A stretch of 64,000 bases of DNA. Source: Leadbetterella sp035299025 (GTDB lineage Bacteria; Bacteroidota; Bacteroidia; Cytophagales; Spirosomataceae). The stretch covers positions 1 through 64,000 of the forward strand of contig DATGXK010000014.1 in NCBI GenBank assembly GCA_035299025.1. Direction: 5' to 3'. Both the position numbers and the translations under genes were made by a program. Numbering within the stretch: the stretch's first letter is position 1; every line of letters starts with the position of its first letter. A model generated the notes under the pieces. It was not told the DNA's origin. It saw nothing but the letters and a program-made list of their open reading frames with translations, and ran no database searches. Below, piece after piece: positions 53,110 through 62,101 of the stretch.

Positions 53110-54624
53110 ATGTCAAAGAAAATTGAGTCGGCACTCATTTCGGTGTTTTATAAAGATGGTTTAGACAAGATAGTTAAACTTTTACACGACAATGACGTAA
53201 AAATCTATTCAACTGGAGGTACGCAAAGCTTCATTGAAGAAATGGGAATTCCAGTTATTGCAGTTGAAGACTTGACTTCTTATCCTTCTATTTTTGGAGG
53301 AAGAGTAAAAACCCTTCACCCTAAAGTTTTCGGAGGGATTTTGCACCGTAGAGACAACGAAGATGACGTAAAAACAGCTGCAGAACTCGAAATTCCCGCT
53401 ATAGATTTGGTAATTGTTGACCTTTATCCTTTTGAAGAAACTGTAGCTTCTGGGGCTTCTGAAGATGATATTATTGAGAAAATTGACATCGGTGGAATAG
53501 CTTTGATACGCGGTGCTGCCAAGAATTTCCAAGACGTATTAATAGTTTCTTCAAGAACACAATACGATGATGTTTTTGAAGTTCTTTCTGCCAAAAATTG
53601 TGGAACGGATTTCGAAGATAGAAAGAGATATGCCAAGCTGGCCTTCGGTACAAGTTCTCATTATGATTCAGCAATTCATGCATACTTTGCAGGAATAGAA
53701 GACGGTGGGAACTTTAGAGCATCACAGCAAACACCTCTGAGATATGGTGAAAATCCGCATCAGTCAGCCAGTTTTTACGGAAATTTGGACGAAATGTTTA
53801 CCCAACTGCACGGAAAAGAACTTTCGTACAACAACCTCATGGATGTGGATGCCTGCGTGCGTTTGATAGAAGAGTTTGAAGATTTGACATATGTAATAGT
53901 AAAACATAATAATGCTTGTGGAGTGGCTACTTCCACAACTTCGAAGCAAGCTTACCTAAATGCTCTATCGTGCGATCCGGTCTCGGCTTTCGGAGGAGTA
54001 ATTATTACCAACGGCAATGTTGATTTAGCTACGGCGGAGGAGTTACATAAACTTTTCTTCGAAATTCTCATCGCCCCATCATTTGATGCAGATGCTTTGG
54101 AGGTTTTGAAAATGAAAAAAGACCGTAGATTGTTGATAAGAAAAGAGGTAAAAACTTCGAAAAAGCAATTCAGAACACTTTTGAATGGAGTGTTGGAGCA
54201 AGACAAAGACCTTTCAACCGAAAAAACGGCTGATTTCAAAGTTGTGACGAATACGGTACCTTCCGAAGACCAAAACAAAGCCTTAGAGTTTGCTCTTAAA
54301 ATATGTAAGCATCTAAAATCCAACAACGTCGTTTTGGCCAAAGATGGACAATTGCTTGCAAGTGGCGTTGGTCAAACCTCGAGGGTCGATGCTCTCAAAC
54401 AAGCCATAGATAAAGCCAAAGAATTCGGTTTTGATTTGAATGGCTCTGTAATGGCATCAGAAGCATTTTTTCCGTTCCCCGACTGTGTGGAAATAGCTGG
54501 AAATGTTGGAGTTACGGCAGTAGTTCAACCTGGGGGCTCTATAAAAGATCAATTATCGATTGATTATTGTAACGAAAACAATATTGCGATGGTGATGACA
54601 GGGGTGAGACACTTTTTACATTGA
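53110..54624 (+). CDS. purH: Bifunctional AICAR transformylase / IMP cyclohydrolase
   Basis: A 504-residue enzyme for the last two steps of IMP synthesis. The cyclohydrolase part has IYSTGGTQSFIEE, PSIFGGRVKTLHPKVFGGIL and DLVIVDLYPFEETV. The transformylase part has RYGENPHQSASFY, ELSYNNLMDVDACVRL, IVKHNNACGVA, and ASEAFFPFPDCVEIA with the catalytic Lys-His region before it. Length is normal. Monocistronic with a terminator. Confidence 0.95.
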   Translation: MSKKIESALISVFYKDGLDKIVKLLHDNDVKIYSTGGTQSFIEEMGIPVIAVEDLTSYPSIFGGRVKTLHPKVFGGILHRRDNEDDVKTAAELEIPAIDLVIVDLYPFEETVASGASEDDIIEKIDIGGIALIRGAAKNFQDVLIVSSRTQYDDVFEVLSAKNCGTDFEDRKRYAKLAFGTSSHYDSAIHAYFAGIEDGGNFRASQQTPLRYGENPHQSASFYGNLDEMFTQLHGKELSYNNLMDVDACVRLIEEFEDLTYVIVKHNNACGVATSTTSKQAYLNALSCDPVSAFGGVIITNGNVDLATAEELHKLFFEILIAPSFDADALEVLKMKKDRRLLIRKEVKTSKKQFRTLLNGVLEQDKDLSTEKTADFKVVTNTVPSEDQNKALEFALKICKHLKSNNVVLAKDGQLLASGVGQTSRVDALKQAIDKAKEFGFDLNGSVMASEAFFPFPDCVEIAGNVGVTAVVQPGGSIKDQLSIDYCNENNIAMVMTGVRHFLH

Positions 54625-54680
54625 TAAACCAAGACAGTCAGACTGCAGGACGGACTAGAATCATCTAAGTACATATGCGA

Positions 54681-54717
54681 AGCAGGAATTCATGAATTTG
54701 AATTTCTGCTTTTTTTG
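54681..54717 (+). terminator. Terminator of purH
   Basis: AAGCAGGAATTC at 54681-54692 pairs with GAATTTCTGCTT at 54701-54712 (one G-T wobble) and runs into a T tract. About 60 bases after the stop. Confidence 0.78.
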
Positions 54718-54895
54718 TTTGTTGTGGCTTCATTTAGGTAACAAAATCTATTCTCAAAAAACGATGTTCGTAAAACTTGGGAAAGATAACTTTTCGAAAC
54801 AATAGCTGGATAAATGTCGATTTTTTACCACTAAATCACGGATAATTGAGTTCAACTTTGTCTCAAATTATTTTCAAACCTAATTGATTAAAAAA

Positions 54896-55444
54896 ATGAT
54901 GCAAAGAAGGAGTTTTATTCGAAACACTATGGCTTCTATGCCAATGGTCTTAGTAGCTGGAAAGCTTATTCCAACCCAAAATAGGAAGAGTTTTGTCGTA
55001 CGAGCAGGTAAAGACCGATTCGACCAACCAATTAAGTATCGAGGTATCAATCCGAACGATGTAAAGGTTTCATCGAAAGATACTGACGGACAACTGACGG
55101 TTTTAGAATACGTTGGTTTCGAGAAAATTGGGCCACCGCTTCACGTACATTTCGACCAAGATGAGATTTTTTATGTGGTCGAAGGCGAATATCTGTTTCA
55201 ACTCGATACCGAACTAATGACTTTGAAGGCTGGAGATACAATTTTCTTACCAAGAGCAGTGCCACACACTTGGTTGCAGCTAACCGATAAAGGTAAACTC
55301 CTTTATTTCTTACAGCCATCGGGGCAAATGGAAGAATTTTTCAAGAAAATGAACGAATTAAAAGGCCCACCAACGCCCGAACTCGTTCAGCAAATTCACC
55401 AAGCACATGGCATGAAAGTAGTAGGCCCACCGATTACTTTGTAA
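54896..55444 (+). CDS. Exported cupin-domain protein
   Basis: A 182-residue protein from ATG 54896 (or the adjacent ATG 54899; a TTG lies at 54884). The N-terminus MMQRRSFIRNTMASMPMVLVAGK has a twin arginine and a hydrophobic run, suggesting Tat export. One cupin domain follows: GPPLHVHFDQDEIFYVVEGEY with the His, His and Glu metal ligands, and GDTIFLPRAVPHTWLQ with the fourth His. Quercetin 2,3-dioxygenase-like proteins look like this; activity unknown. It precedes an AraC regulator by 42 bases. Confidence 0.78.
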   Translation: MMQRRSFIRNTMASMPMVLVAGKLIPTQNRKSFVVRAGKDRFDQPIKYRGINPNDVKVSSKDTDGQLTVLEYVGFEKIGPPLHVHFDQDEIFYVVEGEYLFQLDTELMTLKAGDTIFLPRAVPHTWLQLTDKGKLLYFLQPSGQMEEFFKKMNELKGPPTPELVQQIHQAHGMKVVGPPITL

Positions 55445-55486
55445 GTGAAGCTTAATTTGGTAAATTGAATCAAAAATCATAGAGCT

Positions 55487-56317
55487 ATGCCATTTTTTTA
55501 TGATTTACAACCCAGTTTAGCTTTGCGGCAGCACGTCAGGATGTATCGATTTATGCACTTGTCATTTACCGATAGCACCTTACCGCCTGCCAAAGCCTAT
55601 CCGCCTCGGCCAGAAGTAACTTTGAGTTTTTATCCAAGAGACTCCGAAAAAGTAAGTTATGATGACGGTCGAGTGCTACCTTCTGTGCGGTCGGCACTCA
55701 TTGGGCAGCAAAATGTGGTGAGCCACAGGCACGTTGGGAAAGACTTTCTGATGGTTCAAGTAGTCTTTCAACCTGGTGGGCTGTATCGTCTGACTGGCAT
55801 TCCGACGATTGATTTGAATAATCAATATTTTGATGCAGAGGCGGTTTTGGGTAGAGAATTAAAGGCTTTGAACGAACGCCTGACAAACATCGAAGATTAC
55901 CCGAAGATGATTCCAGTTGTGGAAGAGTTTTTGTTGGGTTTGGTCAGAAAATCAGCTTACGAAATTCGCCCGATTGATAAAGTAGGTATCGCCATGCTCC
56001 AAAATGTCAATCAGTATTCGTTGGATTGGCTGGCCAAAGAAGCCTGCTTGAGTGCCAAACAATTTGAACGAAATTTCAACGAACGCATCGGTATCAATCC
56101 AAAATATTTTGCTCGTATCATCAGATTCGATAAGGTTTTTAGAATGAAAAACGCCTTTCCGAATAAAGATTGGCTAAGTATCGCCCTTGATTGTGGTTAT
56201 TACGATTACCAACATTTGGTGCGAGATTATAAAGAATTTACGGGCATGACTCCCGCCAATTTTTATATGCAAGATACCCAATCGCCCGAGCGTAAGTTCG
56301 GAATCGTCGAGGTCTGA
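55487..56317 (+). CDS. AraC-family transcriptional regulator
   Basis: A 276-residue regulator. The last 100 residues hold the two helix-turn-helix units: SLDWLAKEACLSAKQFERNFNERIGINPKYFARIIRF and WLSIALDCGYYDYQHLVRDYKEFTGMTPANFY (each in overlapping blocks). The N-terminal 165 residues resemble the DUF6597-type sensor of Bacteroidota AraC proteins, beginning PFFYDLQPSLALRQHVRMYR. Ligand unknown. Its closeness to the cupin gene suggests it controls that gene. Confidence 0.85.
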   Translation: MPFFYDLQPSLALRQHVRMYRFMHLSFTDSTLPPAKAYPPRPEVTLSFYPRDSEKVSYDDGRVLPSVRSALIGQQNVVSHRHVGKDFLMVQVVFQPGGLYRLTGIPTIDLNNQYFDAEAVLGRELKALNERLTNIEDYPKMIPVVEEFLLGLVRKSAYEIRPIDKVGIAMLQNVNQYSLDWLAKEACLSAKQFERNFNERIGINPKYFARIIRFDKVFRMKNAFPNKDWLSIALDCGYYDYQHLVRDYKEFTGMTPANFYMQDTQSPERKFGIVEV

Positions 56318-56446
56318 TTTTCGCAATAATCGTAAAAATTCCTCTAATTAAAAACTTGTTGCAACCGATACAAATCCCATCACAATTGCTTATTTTGCAT
56401 AAAAAAGCTGAAAGCTACACGCCAACAGCTACAAACAATAGAAACA

Positions 56447-57841
56447 ATGAAACTACAATTTTTCGGGGCAGCACAGCAAGTAACAGGGAGCAAACACCTA
56501 TTAACTACTTCAAACGGCACTAAAATATTATTGGACTGCGGCATGTTTCAGGGTATTAATACCACGGAGCTAAATCTCAACTTTGGCTTTGATCCTGCCG
56601 AAATTGACTATTTGCTGCTTTCACACGCACACATAGACCACACGGGTTTGGTGCCCAGATTGGTAAAAAAGGGCTTTAAAGGTCAAATTTTCTGTACTGC
56701 AGCCACAAAAAGCCTTTGTGAAATTATGCTAATGGATTCGGCCAGAATTCAAGAGAGAGACTTGGAAAGAGTAAATAAAAGAAGAAAACATAGGGGAGAG
56801 GAGGAGCTGGAATTATTGTATGAAGAAGATGACGTCACGGCCGCATTGTCACTTTTTCAAATCATCAGCCTTAACCAGCCTTTCTATTTAGAAGAAGGTG
56901 TGAGGATTGAATACTTCAATGCTGGGCATATTCTTGGCAGTGCTGGTATCTTAATTCATCTTGAGGAAGCTGGGCATACAAAAAAAATATATTTTACAGG
57001 AGATATTGGCAGGCCCAATGACAAAATACTCCGTAGCCCAGAGTCATTTCCTCAAGTGGACTATTTGATTTGCGAATCTACCTACGGTGATAGGCTGCAT
57101 GAACCAGAAATGGACATGAAGTCTCATCTGCTCGATTTGGTACACAAAACTTGTGTTGTCAAACGTGGGAAATTGATAATTCCGGCCTTTGCTGTGGATC
57201 GTACGCAAGAGCTAGTTTTTGCATTAGATCAACTTGAGTCTGAGGGTAAACTTCCGAGGATTCCTGTTTATGTTGATAGCCCTCTTGCGGTCAATGCCAC
57301 CATGGTTATGAAGAAACACAGAGAGGATTTCAACCCAGATATTTTGAAGTATATCGAACGTGATGGCGACGCTTTCGGTTTTGATAACTTACATTATATA
57401 ACTGAAGTGGAGGATTCCAAGGCTCTCAACGAATCGAAACAACCCTGCATCATAATTTCAGCATCGGGCATGGCCGAAGCGGGTAGAATTAAACATCATA
57501 TAGCCAATAATATAGAAAATCCCGACAATACTATCCTGATGGTGGGGTATTGCTCACCTAATTCGTTGGGTGCTCAACTAAAAACCGGCCAGCCTACGGT
57601 GAAAATTTTTGGGGAAGAGAAAATCGTAAAAGCTCATGTTGCCATCATGGACTCTTTCTCGGCCCATGCCGATTATTCTGAAATTATAGATCTCTTGAAG
57701 TGTCAAAACTCCGAAGAGGTCAAAACATTGTTTTTGGTACATGGCGAATACGAAACTCAAAAATCTTTCAAAGAAAAACTCCTGCAAGAAGGGTTTAAAA
57801 ACGTAATTATACCTGCACAAAAGGAGGCGTTCGTGTTTTAA
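56447..57841 (+). CDS. Beta-CASP metallo-beta-lactamase-fold RNase-like protein
   Basis: A 464-residue MBL-fold protein. LLLSHAHIDHTGLVP holds the zinc motif (His60, His62, Asp64, His65); FTGDIGRPN gives a further ligand, and the beta-CASP and RMMBL parts show PVYVDSPLAVNAT, IIISASGMAEAGRI, and VAIMDSFSAHADYSEI. This is the CPSF73/RNase J-like architecture without the KH domains, common in bacteria as a putative mRNA-processing or ribonuclease enzyme. Monocistronic or followed after 21 bases by the DsbD-like gene. Confidence 0.9.
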   Translation: MKLQFFGAAQQVTGSKHLLTTSNGTKILLDCGMFQGINTTELNLNFGFDPAEIDYLLLSHAHIDHTGLVPRLVKKGFKGQIFCTAATKSLCEIMLMDSARIQERDLERVNKRRKHRGEEELELLYEEDDVTAALSLFQIISLNQPFYLEEGVRIEYFNAGHILGSAGILIHLEEAGHTKKIYFTGDIGRPNDKILRSPESFPQVDYLICESTYGDRLHEPEMDMKSHLLDLVHKTCVVKRGKLIIPAFAVDRTQELVFALDQLESEGKLPRIPVYVDSPLAVNATMVMKKHREDFNPDILKYIERDGDAFGFDNLHYITEVEDSKALNESKQPCIIISASGMAEAGRIKHHIANNIENPDNTILMVGYCSPNSLGAQLKTGQPTVKIFGEEKIVKAHVAIMDSFSAHADYSEIIDLLKCQNSEEVKTLFLVHGEYETQKSFKEKLLQEGFKNVIIPAQKEAFVF

Positions 57842-57862
57842 AATGCTCAATTTCTTACAAAA

Positions 57863-58318
57863 ATGAACTACAGAAAAATAATTTTATCCCTTCTCATTAT
57901 AGCTTCTGGCTGGTCTTTTGATATTATAAAACCAGTAAAATGGACTTTTAAGGCAAGTGAAGCAAAACCCAAAGTTGGTCAGACAGTAGATTTGGTTTTT
58001 ACAGGAAAGATTGAAAAAGATTGGTATATGTACAGTTCGGAACTTAAAGTAGAGGGTCCAAGCCCAACAGAGCTGGAATTAACCACCAACGCTACTTATC
58101 AGAAAGTTGGCAAGCTTGTGGCTATTAATCCGAAAGAAAAATATGATGAAATTTGGGGTGGAAAAGTTAATTATTTCATCAAAGAGGCGAAATTTATCCA
58201 GAAAGTAAGAATTTTGAAAGACGGTGCTTTGATTGAAGGTAAGATAAATAGCTATACTTGCACCACAAAAGACGGAAGTTGTATTCCGAACAAAGACAAA
58301 TTTAGTTTTAAGTTTTAG
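57863..58318 (+). CDS. Stand-alone DsbD N-terminal-like domain protein, exported
   Basis: A 151-residue exported protein (signal peptide about 1-18). It resembles the immunoglobulin-like N-terminal domain of DsbD: VKWTFKASEAKPKVGQTVDLVFTGKIEKDWYMYS (split blocks) and GKVNYFIKEAKFIQKVRI. The two cysteines of the thiol relay appear near the end in YTCTTKDGSCIPNKDKF (C-x6-C). The transmembrane and thioredoxin domains of DsbD are absent. It may pass electrons to periplasmic partners. Closely follows the beta-CASP gene. Confidence 0.75.
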   Translation: MNYRKIILSLLIIASGWSFDIIKPVKWTFKASEAKPKVGQTVDLVFTGKIEKDWYMYSSELKVEGPSPTELELTTNATYQKVGKLVAINPKEKYDEIWGGKVNYFIKEAKFIQKVRILKDGALIEGKINSYTCTTKDGSCIPNKDKFSFKF

Positions 58319-58327
58319 AATAGTTCC

Positions 58328-58558
58328 CTAAAGCAATCTTTCTATTTTAGAAATAATTTTGTCGTAATCCTTGGCCCATCCGAAGTTTGATTCTAGCATT
58401 TCTGTTGATCTATCGTAGGCCAACTGGTGTCTAAATTCTTGAATTTTAGATAGCATTAAAAGCAGTTTTTGCCTTTCCTTCGAAAGTATGGCGAGCTTTG
58501 CTTCTTTGACGAGCTCTTTATTAATTTTATCTATTCTTTCTATTCCGGAAATCTTCAT
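58328..58558 (-). CDS. Small cytosolic protein, possible partner of the upstream toxin-like protein
   Basis: A 76-residue, highly charged, wholly helical-looking protein without signal peptide or hydrophobic segment (KINKELVKEAKLAILSKER, EFRHQLAYDRSTEMLESNFGW). Its ATG overlaps the stop of the gene upstream by four bases (58555-58558), so the two are translationally coupled. No family recognised. The context fits a small immunity or chaperone protein; that is inference from position and size only. Confidence 0.6.
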   Translation of the reverse strand: MKISGIERIDKINKELVKEAKLAILSKERQKLLLMLSKIQEFRHQLAYDRSTEMLESNFGWAKDYDKIISKIERLL

Positions 58559-59478
58559 TTTTTTAAATCTGGAAAAACTTCAAGGTTAGTTTCTAATGTG
58601 GGAAAGGTCCATTTAGACCTATCCAAAACCAGCGATTGCGTTGCCCCTCCCGAGGTTTGATAGCCATTTTCTGTGGTTTTGGCTATTTTGCTTTCAAATA
58701 TTATGGCTTTTTTACCAGCTTTGAGTTCAATTTTATAAACGTCATATTTGGCACCGTGACTTACCACAGGCAATCCAAATTTCTGTTCTAAATTAGTCTC
58801 TAAATTATTTTGAAGCTCTTCTAATTTTGTCCAAAAAGGAGTGAATAAAGAGGGTCCTGGACTTCCTTTCGGTATGATTTTGTACAGCGTATAACCTTCA
58901 CTAACTTCTACTTTCTCAGGAGCAGAAGCTCCACTATTTAGGATGGACTCCACAAATTGTGGTGCGGCAGCTTCAGTTTTCATTTCTTCCACCAATTTTT
59001 TTCTGACTTCGCTTGGATCAATGCCGAGGGTTTTAAATCCAGACGAGTTGCTTAGCGGATCGAAAGCCGATTTTAGGCTGTCTGACCACCAAAGTCGTTC
59101 CAAAAATACAACTCTCCTAGGTTTTTCGGTAGACGAAATTTCATTTTTTAAGAAGATAAACTTTGTTGGGTTTCTTTTCAGAAAATTCCCAGTTTTAACC
59201 AAAACCAAATCAACCTTTCGAAGACTATCATCGGCCAAGCATGCTTTCCAGGCAGAAAGTGTATTTTCATTTTCAAAAAATATAGAGATTGACTTGTTGG
59301 AAAAATCATTGGTGAATATGCCCAGCTCTACACTATCTAAAGTGCTTTTTTTCGCCAGCAACAATATGGAGTCTAAATGTGTTTGAGGCTGTGAAAGCGT
59401 ATCTGCTAGAGTTAGTTTGGTCGCGTGCGTTTTTGAAATCACGAATAGTAAAATCAAAACGCTAATTCTTTTGAGCAT
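58555..59478 (-). CDS. Exported protein with a polymorphic-toxin-like C-terminal domain
   Basis: A 307-residue protein with a signal peptide ending near THATK (about 20). Residues 20-190 are not recognised. Residues about 200-295 (EGYTLYKIIPKGSPGPS, then FGLPVVSHGAKYDVYKIEL, then GGATQSLVLDRSKWTFP) have the cadence of C-terminal domains I recall from RHS and other polymorphic toxins of Bacteroidota: a YKI-PKG strand, a GLP...YDVY strand and a GGxTQ...DRxxW ending. Such likeness is from memory and the activity is unknown. No delivery domain (RHS, PAAR) is present. The next gene overlaps by four bases. Confidence 0.6.
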   Translation of the reverse strand: MLKRISVLILLFVISKTHATKLTLADTLSQPQTHLDSILLLAKKSTLDSVELGIFTNDFSNKSISIFFENENTLSAWKACLADDSLRKVDLVLVKTGNFLKRNPTKFIFLKNEISSTEKPRRVVFLERLWWSDSLKSAFDPLSNSSGFKTLGIDPSEVRKKLVEEMKTEAAAPQFVESILNSGASAPEKVEVSEGYTLYKIIPKGSPGPSLFTPFWTKLEELQNNLETNLEQKFGLPVVSHGAKYDVYKIELKAGKKAIIFESKIAKTTENGYQTSGGATQSLVLDRSKWTFPTLETNLEVFPDLKK

Positions 59479-59574
59479 TCTTTTGGTTTTTATGGCTAGG
59501 TTTCAAAATTAACCAAATATCGATTAATTGGTTTTTGTGAACACAATGTTTTTTAATATTTGGGCAGAGCGTAT

Positions 59575-61044
59575 TTATTTTAATTCTTTTCCCTCAAACA
59601 GGTTAAGTCTTTTGTTTATGCAACTTGGTATTTCGTCTTCATAGTGCGTTACGAAAACCAGCGATTTGCGTTGATGTATGGCTATTTCGTTTAAAATTGT
59701 TCGAAAAAATACCATTTGATTATAATCCAAGCCTTGGCATGGTTCGTCCAGAATCAATAATGCCGGGTTTTTCACTAAGGCCCTAGCAAGAAAAACCAAC
59801 CTTTGTTGGCCAAAGGAGAGTTGGCTGAGTTTGCGGTCTTTGAGGTCAAAAAGATTCACGAGTTTCAGATATAGTTCGGAAAGCATCAGTTGGTTTTCTG
59901 TTAGTTTTTGGAACAAACCAGCCGAGTCGAAAAAGCCAGAGGCAACTACTTTCCAGACAGTTATGTTTTTGTTGAAATACAAATGGAGTTCGGGCGAAAC
60001 AAAGCCCATCCTCTTTTTCAGGTCCCAAATGCTTTCGCCACTTCCACGTCGTTTATCAAACAAATACAGGTCGTTTTGGTAGCACTGTGGATTGTCGCCC
60101 GTTATTAGGCTCAAAAGAGAGCTTTTTCCTGATCCATTAGGGCCCATAAGAGCCCACTTTTCGCCTTTTTTTACTTCCCAGTTTATGCCTTCTAGTACAT
60201 ACTTTTCGTTATATTTTACACGTCCATTGGTTATTTTTATGGCCGATTCGAAGTTTTCAAATTGTGCGGCGGAGTGTTTTTCTATCTCTTCCAAAATCGC
60301 ATGGTCTATGTTCCATTTTTTGACATCTTTTGGGATAAATTCCGCCCTTTTTCTGAAGTATGAAATGCTGTTTTTCTCTAAGAGTATTAATTTTTCGAAG
60401 CTATCAGGGATATCTTTGTGATTGGCTACCAAAAGTATTTGAACATCTTTCAGGCTCGACAGTAAACTTTTTAGTTCTTCTCGGCTTTTTACATCAAGGC
60501 CGGTAAACGGATTGTCGAGTAATAGAACATCTGGTTTTTTTAATAGTGCGTTTGCTATAAGTGTTCTACGAGTTTCACCATTGGAAAGCGAAGTGATTTT
60601 TTGAAATAGAAGCTTTTGCAAGTGCATCTTTTCAACAATTTCGGTCAGCCATTTCTCTTCATAAAGTGGTGGTGGTAGCTCCACAGAATTTTCGTTTACC
60701 GTTCCTACTGGTTTTATTTGGTTCTGAAGAACCTCATAAACGCTTGGTCCCAGTTCTGCATCTTGGGAGTTGAATCGTTGTTGATAATATTGATAGACTG
60801 GGCCTACCAACCTATGAAAACTATAATCTCTGCCAACAACAGTGATTTTTTTGCTAGAATCTTTACTTATTTTACCTTTAGTAGGGAATACCTGCCCAGC
60901 TATGGCATCTAGAAAGGTACTTTTGCCAGAGCCGCTTTCACCAGTAATTGCAATGTTTTCCTTCTCGCCAATTGCAATATTTAAGTCCTTTAGGATTGTG
61001 TAATTGTTTTTGGAAATTTCTACATTGCTGAAAACGACTGACAT
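59575..61044 (-). CDS. ModF/PhrA-like tandem ABC ATPase
   Basis: About 489 residues from ATG 61044 (MSVVFSNVEI); the ATG at 61065 is less likely. Two complete ABC domains: ITGESGSGKSTFLDA and SNGETRRTLIANALLKKPDVLLLDNP in the first half, MGPNGSGKSSLLSL and SFGQQRLVFLARALVKNPALLILDEP in the second. No membrane segments. This layout is that of E. coli ModF (PhrA), a cytosolic protein linked by name to molybdate transport but of unproved function. Monocistronic. Confidence 0.85.
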   Translation of the reverse strand: MSVVFSNVEISKNNYTILKDLNIAIGEKENIAITGESGSGKSTFLDAIAGQVFPTKGKISKDSSKKITVVGRDYSFHRLVGPVYQYYQQRFNSQDAELGPSVYEVLQNQIKPVGTVNENSVELPPPLYEEKWLTEIVEKMHLQKLLFQKITSLSNGETRRTLIANALLKKPDVLLLDNPFTGLDVKSREELKSLLSSLKDVQILLVANHKDIPDSFEKLILLEKNSISYFRKRAEFIPKDVKKWNIDHAILEEIEKHSAAQFENFESAIKITNGRVKYNEKYVLEGINWEVKKGEKWALMGPNGSGKSSLLSLITGDNPQCYQNDLYLFDKRRGSGESIWDLKKRMGFVSPELHLYFNKNITVWKVVASGFFDSAGLFQKLTENQLMLSELYLKLVNLFDLKDRKLSQLSFGQQRLVFLARALVKNPALLILDEPCQGLDYNQMVFFRTILNEIAIHQRKSLVFVTHYEDEIPSCINKRLNLFEGKELK

Positions 61045-61149
61045 TTCTTCTATTTTTTTGAGCAAATTTAGAGTTTTTTCATGTCAAATAGGGCAATAAA
61101 TGCTGCTCTAAATTACATTTGCTCAATTTTTATTAATATTAAAAACAAA

Positions 61150-62100
61150 ATGAAGCATTTCATAAACCTCAATGACGTAAATAGTGTGCCTAGCTTGGTG
61201 GCTGAAGGTCGGGCTCAAAAAGCCAACCCTTTCGCTAACAAACATTTGGGTTTGAACAAAACCATTGGCTTATTGTTTTTCAATTCGAGTTTACGCACGA
61301 GGATATCCACCCAGAAAGCCGCTCAGAATCTTGGGCTGAACGTAATAGTAATGAATGTTGGGTCGGATTCGTGGCAACTGGAGTTTGAAGATGGCGTTGT
61401 GATGGACCAAGGCAAGGCGGAGCATATCAAAGAAGCGGCTGCGGTTTTGGGTCAATATTGTGATATTATAGCCGTTAGGGCGTTTGCGGAGTTGAAAGAC
61501 CGTGATGAAGATTATAAAGAAACTGTTTTGGAGAGTTTCAGAAAATATGCAGGTGTGCCAATCATCAATTTGGAATCTGCCACACGACATCCTTGCCAAT
61601 CCTTGGCCGATTTGATTACCATTGAAGAGCTCAAGACTAAAGAAAAACCCAAAGTGGTACTTACTTGGGCTCCGCATTTCAAACCACTTCCGCAAGCCGT
61701 GGGCAATTCGTTTGCTGAATGGGTCCTTATGACGAATTACGAGTTCGTTATAGCAAACCCAGAGGGATATGATTTATCGCCGGAGATAAGGAAAAATGCC
61801 AAAGTGGTGCATTCACAAGAGGAAGCTTTTGTTGGGGCAGATTTTATTTATGCCAAAAACTGGTCGTCGTACGAGCAATACGGGCAAGTACTCACACAAG
61901 ATCCTTCGTGGAAAATCACCCCTGAGAAAATGGCCTTGACCAACAATGCCAAGTTTATGCATTGTTTACCAGTTAGACGTGGTTTAAAAGTAGCAGACGA
62001 AGTTTTGGATTCAGAATATTCTGCGGTTATTCAACAGGCAGGAAACCGGGTTTGGTCTGTGCAGGCGGTTATTAAGAAGATTTTGGAGGAGATGATATAA
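61150..62100 (+). CDS. argF': N-acetyl/N-succinylornithine carbamoyltransferase
   Basis: About 317 residues from ATG 61150 (MKHFINLNDV). It is the Bacteroidota/Xanthomonas version of ornithine carbamoyltransferase that acts on acylated ornithine in arginine synthesis. FFNSSLRTRIST is the carbamoyl-phosphate loop, ESATRHPCQSLADL the second signature, and HCLPVRRGLKVADEVLDS the C-terminal one. The acyl-specificity position (Pro90 in the Bacteroides succinyl enzyme, Glu92 in the Xanthomonas acetyl enzyme, from memory) is Ala90 in GKAEHIKEAA. Monocistronic; the 96-bp repeat array begins right after its stop. Confidence 0.88.
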   Translation: MKHFINLNDVNSVPSLVAEGRAQKANPFANKHLGLNKTIGLLFFNSSLRTRISTQKAAQNLGLNVIVMNVGSDSWQLEFEDGVVMDQGKAEHIKEAAAVLGQYCDIIAVRAFAELKDRDEDYKETVLESFRKYAGVPIINLESATRHPCQSLADLITIEELKTKEKPKVVLTWAPHFKPLPQAVGNSFAEWVLMTNYEFVIANPEGYDLSPEIRKNAKVVHSQEEAFVGADFIYAKNWSSYEQYGQVLTQDPSWKITPEKMALTNNAKFMHCLPVRRGLKVADEVLDSEYSAVIQQAGNRVWSVQAVIKKILEEMI

Positions 62101-62101
62101 A

